A stretch of DNA of 5,844 nucleotides from Sporomusa sp. (GTDB lineage: Bacteria; Bacillota_C; Negativicutes; Sporomusales; Sporomusaceae), in assembly GCA_029256645.1 (NCBI GenBank), contig JAQSXM010000240.1, positions 1-5,844 on the forward strand. The letters run 5' to 3'. This document shows, one piece after another, positions 4,907-5,844 of this stretch. Numbering within the stretch: position 1 is the first letter of the stretch; every line of letters starts with the position of its first letter. A program made the position numbers and the translations under genes. Below the pieces are notes generated by a model. That model did no database searches. It had not been told where the DNA came from and saw only the letters and a list, made by a program, of their open reading frames with translations.

Positions 4907-5844
4907 GCCGCGCACCTCCTTCCTTTGATACGGAAGGCTGCTCCAGCTTGTGCAATATCTTCTTGAGCAGGCTGTTGGTCCTTTCATAGCCGGACAGGCC
5001 GTACAGGTCGGACATGTATGGCACGCAGGGAATCCGGACTTTTGCTCCGGTCAAATCCCCCAGGCATAAATCAGGAGCAAGGCTTTCCAGCAGCGGCGCG
5101 TCCGCACCGCTGTTGACCATATGGCAGACCAAAGGGTCATACCCAAGCGCATTCAAAACTTCGGCCCAATGTTTATCGTCCGGCCAGAATTCCTCCAGGT
5201 GCAGCAGCACCGGCTCCATGCCCATAGCTGCCAGAAAGGCTGCCAGCGGCATCGTCCTGACCGGGCCAATATGAGCGCAAATATAACGGCAGCCATTCAG
5301 CCGTTTGCTCGCCTGCTCCTGCAGGGACAGGGCTTCCAGCCGTTCACGGTTAAATTCATTCCCCCATTGAATCCCCAGCTTCTTAGCAATCGCCGCATAG
5401 AGCGTTGCAATCTCTGCCGCATCATAGACAGTGTGAAGGCGAAAAGCGGGAATGCCGAAGGACTGCTCCATGGCTGCCGCCAATGGGTCCGCAAACGGCG
5501 AAAGCACCAGATTCAGCACCGCATCAGGGGCCGCTAAAAAATCCTCCAGCGAAGACCCCGGCGCCAGGCAGCGCAGGGAGAAGCCCTGCTGCTGCAAGGC
5601 GCGCAGAATAGGCGGCACGGGGATATGTTTTTCACCCGGTGAACGGCCCATCACATTGATGACATGGGGCCGCACCGCTCTTGGCTCCATCAGGGTGCCG
5701 ATTGCCTGCAGCGTTTGCCAGGAGCCGGAGGGGAAGCTGTTGCACTTGAAATGCCCCATCATTACTGAGATTAAGCGCATCGACAGCTTAGGCTGCGCCT
5801 CCCGGACAAGGCCCTCAATATCCTCACCAGTCAGATCAGGCACA
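4893..5844 (-). CDS. Nitrogenase component 1-like protein, alpha-type (NifD/NifE-like), partial
   Basis: The frame runs off the right edge. The GTG at 5841-5843 is an internal valine, not a start, because the visible sequence begins inside a conserved motif (PDLTGEDIEGLV, equivalent to the Cys-x-x-x-x-x-GDD-I of the family). The base before it fits a Cys codon, so the cluster cysteine may lie just outside. About 317 C-terminal residues are visible, including HFKCNSFPSG, NLVLSPFADP, FGIPAFRLHT, LAPDLCLGDLTGAKVRIP and YGLSGYERTNSLL, matching the second and third Rossmann-like domains of component 1. Counting from the codon at 5843, Ser115 (5499-5501) occupies the place of the NifD cofactor cysteine (Cys275 in Azotobacter) and Ser284 (4992-4994) that of the cofactor histidine (His442). 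A FeMo-cofactor enzyme is therefore excluded. It lies immediately upstream of, and overlaps, the beta-like gene. The partner Fe protein is expected upstream, outside this window. Confidence 0.82.
   Translation of the reverse strand, partial: VPDLTGEDIEGLVREAQPKLSMRLISVMMGHFKCNSFPSGSWQTLQAIGTLMEPRAVRPHVINVMGRSPGEKHIPVPPILRALQQQGFSLRCLAPGSSLEDFLAAPDAVLNLVLSPFADPLAAAMEQSFGIPAFRLHTVYDAAEIATLYAAIAKKLGIQWGNEFNRERLEALSLQEQASKRLNGCRYICAHIGPVRTMPLAAFLAAMGMEPVLLHLEEFWPDDKHWAEVLNALGYDPLVCHMVNSGADAPLLESLAPDLCLGDLTGAKVRIPCVPYMSDLYGLSGYERTNSLLKKILHKLEQPSVSKEGGARHGIA
4915..4920 (-). promoter_or_regulatory. Ribosome binding site that sets the beta-like subunit start
   Basis: A perfect AGGAGG on the minus strand sits inside the end of the alpha-like gene, eight bases before the ATG at 4904-4906. 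It argues for the short start over any upstream in-frame codon. Confidence 0.75.

Noticed and set aside
4907..4987. 27-residue N-terminal extension of the beta-like subunit
   Set aside because: The extension lies wholly within the alpha-like gene and has unnatural composition. AGGAGG at 4915-4920 points to the ATG at 4904-4906.
5841..5843. GTG as the start of the alpha-like gene
   Set aside because: It falls inside a conserved internal motif of component 1 proteins and the frame continues beyond the window edge, so the gene is simply cut by the window.

Overview
The window looks like chromosomal DNA of an anaerobic Bacillota, possibly a Negativicutes or Clostridia relative. The reasons are strong AGGAGG-type ribosome binding sites, TTG starts, a small membrane protein that recalls Bacillota families, a probable anaerobe-type radical SAM N-terminus and nitrogenase-like genes. 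This placement is a judgement from protein flavour; no marker gene is present.

Left part (1-2434), AT-rich. Position 1-117 (minus) is the N-terminus of a gene leaving the window, probably a radical SAM protein. It is driven by a near-consensus promoter (TTGAAA, 17 bp, TATAAT, minus strand, 233-261) with a dyad just downstream of the start point and a 16-bp hairpin abutting the -35 box. Next is a minus-strand TPR-protein remnant (258-593) readable only across two frame changes, then a terminator-like hairpin (640-680) and a short orphan coding fragment (749-809). These follow an intact, apparently Tat-exported, zinc-dependent N-acetylmuramoyl-L-alanine amidase (828-1799, minus). Divergent from it is a small multi-pass membrane protein (2009-2434, plus). 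Its true ribosome binding site and start appear to lie at 1934-1952, in a different frame, so the gene looks broken near 1982.

Middle (2431-2737): no gene, but a roughly 206-bp segment bounded by 12-bp inverted repeats and carrying an internal imperfect direct repeat.

Right part (2738-5844), visibly more GC-rich and entirely minus strand: two tandem nitrogenase component 1-like subunits (alpha-like, partial at the right edge; beta-like, overlapping it by 14 bases), followed by an enterochelin esterase-like alpha/beta hydrolase. By motif alignment the alpha-like subunit lacks both residues that hold the nitrogenase cofactor, and the beta-like subunit keeps only one of the three usual cluster cysteines. 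This is therefore not a dinitrogen-fixing enzyme but an uncharacterised nitrogenase-like reductase. Together with a siderophore-esterase-like hydrolase, it suggests reductive and hydrolytic processing of an imported metal chelate or another unknown substrate. That role is inference. The expected Fe-protein (NifH-like) reductase is not in the window.
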